DNA of 64,000 nucleotides, taken from NCBI GenBank assembly GCA_963580285.1, contig OY757025.1, positions 115,013,900 to 115,077,899 of the forward strand, in the 5' to 3' direction. How positions within the stretch are numbered: the first letter of the stretch is position 1; every line of letters starts with the position of its first letter. Source of the DNA: Lucinisca nassula (Eukaryota; Mollusca; Bivalvia; Lucinida; Lucinidae). Of the stretch, positions 60,469 through 64,000 are shown piece after piece. The notes under the pieces are model-generated. The model made no database searches, had not been told where the DNA came from, and saw only the letters and a program-made list of their open reading frames with translations. A program made the position numbers and the translations under genes.

Positions 60469-62446
60469 GGGGAATGGATACACCTTCAACGGTGGCAACT
60501 CCTGCAAAAGTATTTTTGTTGCACCTGCTTGTAGCAGGGTGCGACATAGGCGTCCGATTTTCTGTCCGTCCATCTGTCTGTCAATATATATGTCGAAGTT
60601 CGACATTTACGTCAAAGTTTTTATCTTACAAACCCCAGCTACCATCAAACCTTACATGAAACATCTCATAGACCTTCTCACTTTGTAAGCACCTTGACCG
60701 GGTGACTTTGACCTATATTTTGCACTCCAGTGACTTTGACCATTACGTCGAAGTTCGACATTTACGTCGAATTTCGACATTTACGTCAAAGTTTTTGTTT
60801 TACAAACCTCAGCTACCATCAAACCTTACATGAAACATCTCATAGACCTTCTCACTTTGTAAGCACCTTGACCGGGTGACTTTGACCTATATTTTGTGCT
60901 CCAGTGACTTTAACCATTACGTCGAAGTTTGACATTTACATCAAAGTTTTTGTTTAAGTCAACTATAAACCTCAGCTACCATCAGACCTTACAGGAAACA
61001 TCCCCCTGACCTTCTCACTTTGTAAGCAACTTGACCTGGTGACTTTGACCTATATTTTGCATCCATTCGTCCGTCCGTCTGTTAACATTTACGTCGAAGT
61101 TCGACATTTACGTCAAAGTTTTTATTGAAGTCAACTACAAGCTTCAGCTACCATCAGACCTTACATGAAGCATCTCCCTGACCTTCCGACTTTGTAGGCA
61201 CCTTGACCTGGTGACATTGACCTATATTTTGCGCTCCAGTGACTTTGACCATTACGTCGAAGTTCGACATTACGTCAAAGTTTGTATTGTAATCAACTAT
61301 ACAACTAAACAATCATCAAACCTTTCATGAAACTTTATCCTAAGCTCCTGACTAGGCAAGCACCTTGACGTGGTGACCTTGACCTATATTTTACGCTCCA
61401 GTGACTTTGACACAAATTAAGTTGATGTTCCAGATCTTGTCAAATAAAAGGCCTACAACCATAAAATCTTGCATATTGCTAGATGTACTGACTGCAGGTA
61501 AATTGACATGGTGACCTTGACCTATATTCTACTCTTCACAGACGTTGACACATTTTACGTCGAAGTTCCAGATCTCAAATAAAAGGCTCACAAACATCAA
61601 ATCTTGTATAATGCTTCTCCTAGATGTACTGACTCTGCAGGTACATTGACCTGGTGACCATGGCCTATATTTTACGCTCCAGCGACTTTGACACATTTTA
61701 CGTCGAAGTTCCAGATCTCTGCAAATAATAGGCCTACAACCATCAAATCTTGCATAATGCTGCTTCTAGATGTACTGACTGTGCATGTACCGTGGCTTGG
61801 TGACCTTGACCTATTTATCGTACTCCACTGACTTTACACATTTTAGGTTGGCATGCCATATCTTCTTAACTATAAGGCCTGCAACCACCAAACCTTGCAT
61901 GGTGCTTCTCTTACATTTACTGACTCTGCGAGTACTTTGACCTGGTAAACTTGACCCATATTATGCACTCTAGTGACTTTAACACATTTTACGTCAATGA
62001 TCTATATGTCCTAAAATAAATGGCCTACAGCCACCAAGCCTTGCATAGTGCTACTCCTCGATGTACTGATTTGGCACATACCTTGACCTGGTGACCATGG
62101 CCTATATTTTTTGGTCCATTGACTTTGACACTTTTACATCAACTACCAACTGTTACTGATAAGAATGAAATTTACTTATTTAATAACAATGTTCTGATTG
62201 TGGCTCCTGTGACTTTTGCTCCTAGCAGGTGCGACACCGTCTTCTGCGGAATTCTTGTTGTCTCCCATGTCAATAGGGGTCAAACTCTTAAAGGAAAGAA
62301 TTTGTTCCTAAGGAGGAAATTCTTGCATTTTAGAGTAGACCCTTTTTTTAGTGGGACAGGGCTTATAGAAACGCAAACAGTAAGTCCTGAAAGTTGTCTC
62401 CCTTTGAGAAGTGCCTTAAAAATCTACCAGGTGTTCCCATTCCCCT
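60469..62446. mobile_element. MITE-F split by a 1.74 kb tandem-array element
   Basis: Left part 60469-60519 (GGGGAATGGATACACCTTCA), right part 62259-62446 (TGTCTCCCATGTCAATAGGG to GTGTTCCCATTCCCC plus T). TTAA is present on both sides. The intact family reads TATTTTTGTCTCCCAT, so the interruption is placed at 60520-62258. Confidence 0.75.
60520..62258. mobile_element. Nested element with ~150-180 bp tandem units
   Basis: Ends carry related inverted text: TGCACCTGCTTGTAGCAGGG on the left; CCTAGCAGGTGCGACACCG on the right. About ten diverged units carry CTCCAGTGACTTTGAC, CATTACGTCGAAGTTCGACA, AACCATCAAA(T)CTTGCAT and GACCTGGTGACCTTGACCTA. Units to the left are closer to one another than those to the right. 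Non-coding. Confidence 0.65.
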
Positions 62447-62523
62447 TTAAACATCACAATTTTGCCTAATAATGAAAAGCTATGGTGCTATTATTAACCC
62501 TGAGTAGATTGAATATCTTGACA

Positions 62524-62735
62524 ACCCCCGCCCATCGGGGCTTGAAGGAATAGATGGGCTGCATGATGCTTCCACCCTGAGCTGAAACCGACTGCAAACG
62601 AGTACTGGTAAACTGCTTAGAGGATCTAAGCCTGCCCAGGCAATGTGGTGCAAGTCAGACCATGCATGCTTATAAACCCTATTGGTTTCATTGGGTGACA
62701 GGGCTTTAGATGTCATTTTAACATAATTTCGGGTA
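62524..62735 (+). mobile_element. SINE-B copy, 3'-shortened
   Basis: CCCCCGCCCATCGGGGCTTG to ATTTCGGGTAATTG. Its 3' third is missing and takes up again at 63042, so the next SINE-B inserted into it. Confidence 0.75.
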
Positions 62736-63041
62736 ATTGTTTGATTTGAGGTTTAACATCCCCGTCAACACTGTAAAGGTCATTTTGGAGACGTTGCTTC
62801 CAATTTTGTGGGACTTTTATCCGACATTGAGATGAAATGACATCTCAAGCCGTGCTGCCCAATGAAACCAATAGGGTTTATAAGCATATAAGCATGGACG
62901 GGCCGACACTTGTACCGCTTTGCCTTAGATCCTCTTAGTGGTTTACCAGTACCGGTACTCGTGTGCAGGTCAGTTTCAGCTCTGCGTGGAAGCATCATGC
63001 ATCCCATCTATTTCTTCAAGCCCCAATGGGCGGGGGCCGCA
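62736..63041 (-). mobile_element. SINE-B inserted into another SINE-B
   Basis: Antisense full-length copy from TTTGATTTGAGGTTTAACAT to CCCCAATGGGCGGGGGCC. At both edges the outer copy reads ATTTCGGGTAA (62727 and 63042), an apparent target-site duplication of about 10-11 bp (ATTTCGGGTAA). Confidence 0.8.
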
Positions 63042-63137
63042 TTTCGGGTAAAAGTCCCACAAAATTGGAAGCAGCGTCTCCAAAATGACCTATACAGTGT
63101 TGATGGGGACGTTAAACCTCAAATCAAACAAACAACC
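63042..63137 (+). mobile_element. SINE-B 3' third (rest of the split copy)
   Basis: ATTTCGGGTAAAAGTCCCAC to the (AAAC)n tail; completes the 62524 copy. Confidence 0.75.
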
Positions 63138-63206
63138 AAACACATATCTTGAACAAATATTCGTGGTCCCAAAGGTATTCCAGCTATTGAAGTTTGTAAT
63201 TTTTTA

Positions 63207-63472
63207 GTTCCAGGGTCCAGTTGTTCAAAGCCTCGTTAGGATAATGAGCTCATAGGTGGTCAAATTGTTAACTGTTCTAGTCTGTACATTTTCTAATAAT
63301 CTGGTATTTTAGCTGGAAAAATGAGTAGCGTTTGCAAATGCAAATGCAAATGCAAAAGCTACTCACATTTTTTCAGCAAAAATTTTACTTTATTTGCCAT
63401 ATTAAAAGATCAAAAGCTTTAAAGATATATCAACTAACGACTTTGTTAGTTTTGAACAACTGGCCCCAGATA
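63207..63472. mobile_element. Palindromic MITE with CAGTTGTTCAAA ends
   Basis: Outer arms GGGTCCAGTTGTTCAAAGCC (63211) and TTTTGAACAACTGGCCCC (to 63470). Inner hairpin AGCTGGAAAAATGAGTAGC / GCTACTCACATTTTTTCAGC with (GCAAAT)4 at the tip (63330-63356). Non-coding. Confidence 0.65.
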
Positions 63473-63501
63473 GCCAGCAAACCAATCATGCACTATTTAT
63501 T

Positions 63502-63681
63502 TCTTATTCTGCTGAACATGTCGACCCCTAGCTGTGCAAACAGTGTATTAGCAATCTGATCAGGATCTACACTGCTTTTCATGTAGTTTGTGAACTGAAC
63601 CAATACATTAAATCAAGTAATTTGATTGGTCAATACTCAGAAATGGACATGGCTAAATGAATTTATTCAGCAGGATGAGGG
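63502..63681. mobile_element. A1 MITE, decayed
   Basis: Ends TTATTCTGCTGAACATG and TCAGCAGGATGAGGGTTA; the left TTAA is lost. One arm of the inner palindrome (GTAGATCC side) is replaced by GTGTATTAGCAATCTG. Confidence 0.65.
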
Positions 63682-63872
63682 TTATATTTTGGTATTAGCA
63701 CATTTTGAATAGTACTCCACAATCTCTTTAAAACACGATTGCTAGATTCCAAGAAAGAAAGCTTGTTAGCTAAACAATCATGTTATATCCAAACAAACAT
63801 GTATCTATTGTATAGAAAAATAAACATTGTGATCCATCTTTAAACCATTTTATATTCAAAGCCACATTTTAA

Positions 63873-64000
63873 GGGGAATGGATACACCTTCAGGGGAGGC
63901 AACTCCTGCAAAAGTATTTTTGTCTCCCATGTCAATAGGAGTCAACTCTTAAAGGAAAGAATTTGCTCCTTAGGAGCAAATTCTTTCCTTTAAGAGTAGA
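63873..64000. mobile_element. MITE-F, cut by the window end
   Basis: TTAA at 63869-63872, then GGGGAATGGATACACCTTCA, ACTCCTGCAAAAGTATTTTT and the central perfect hairpin (63950-63991). The right half is outside the window. Confidence 0.8.

Overview
This is eukaryotic, transposon-dominated DNA, most like a bivalve mollusc. The clues are AT-rich introns and spacers, tRNA-derived SINEs with (CAAA)n tails, long 'aaggtcaaggtcac' tandem arrays, piggyBac-type TTAA MITEs with internal palindromes, and a TRIM13/59-like gene. The species is inferred, not proven. There are no bacterial operons, CRISPR arrays or promoters that can be called from sequence alone.

Only two host genes are visible. The window opens in the last exon of a 2-oxoglutarate/Fe(II) oxygenase (2-331). 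An apparently intact, single-coding-exon RING/B-box/coiled-coil/two-membrane-segment TRIM gene lies at 55854-57170. Its last 644 bp are tandemly duplicated at 57601-58242. Both genes have a TAA stop embedded in a TTAA tetranucleotide, and in both a TTAA-targeting MITE begins at the next base.

Layout: 0.3-8 kb is a mosaic of MITEs, hairpins, SINE-B copies and one complete tRNA-derived SINE. 8.6-11.2 kb is a long non-coding element with internal tandem units and an (ATAC)n array. 11.3-13.6 kb holds three copies of a 342-363 bp hairpin element and a decayed hammerhead-ribozyme unit. 13.6-21.6 kb is a broken Ty3/gypsy retrotransposon (gag, protease, RT, RNase H, integrase) split by a 2.9 kb nest of insertions. 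22.8-28.5 kb has two LINEs in series. 30-36 kb is MITE-rich, including a hAT MITE with a perfect 8 bp target duplication. 36.9-38.4 kb is a dead Tc1/mariner element. 38.7-41.9 kb is a LINE on the minus strand. 42.41-42.83 kb is a 420 bp miniature LTR retrotransposon whose LTRs carry a tRNA-like module. 44-49 kb is nested SINEs and tandem arrays, including a unit with an intact hammerhead ribozyme core at 45933-45978. 49.4-55.2 kb contains nested TIR elements around long tandem arrays. 55.3-58.3 kb is the TRIM locus. 58.4-64 kb is again MITEs, SINE-B copies and tandem arrays.

The most notable signals are the hammerhead/retrozyme insertion, whose left edge falls at the predicted self-cleavage site; the miniature LTR element with an internal tRNA-like sequence; the two stop-codon/TTAA MITE junctions; and a paralogous empty site in the TRIM duplication that shows MITE-F inserting at TTAA.
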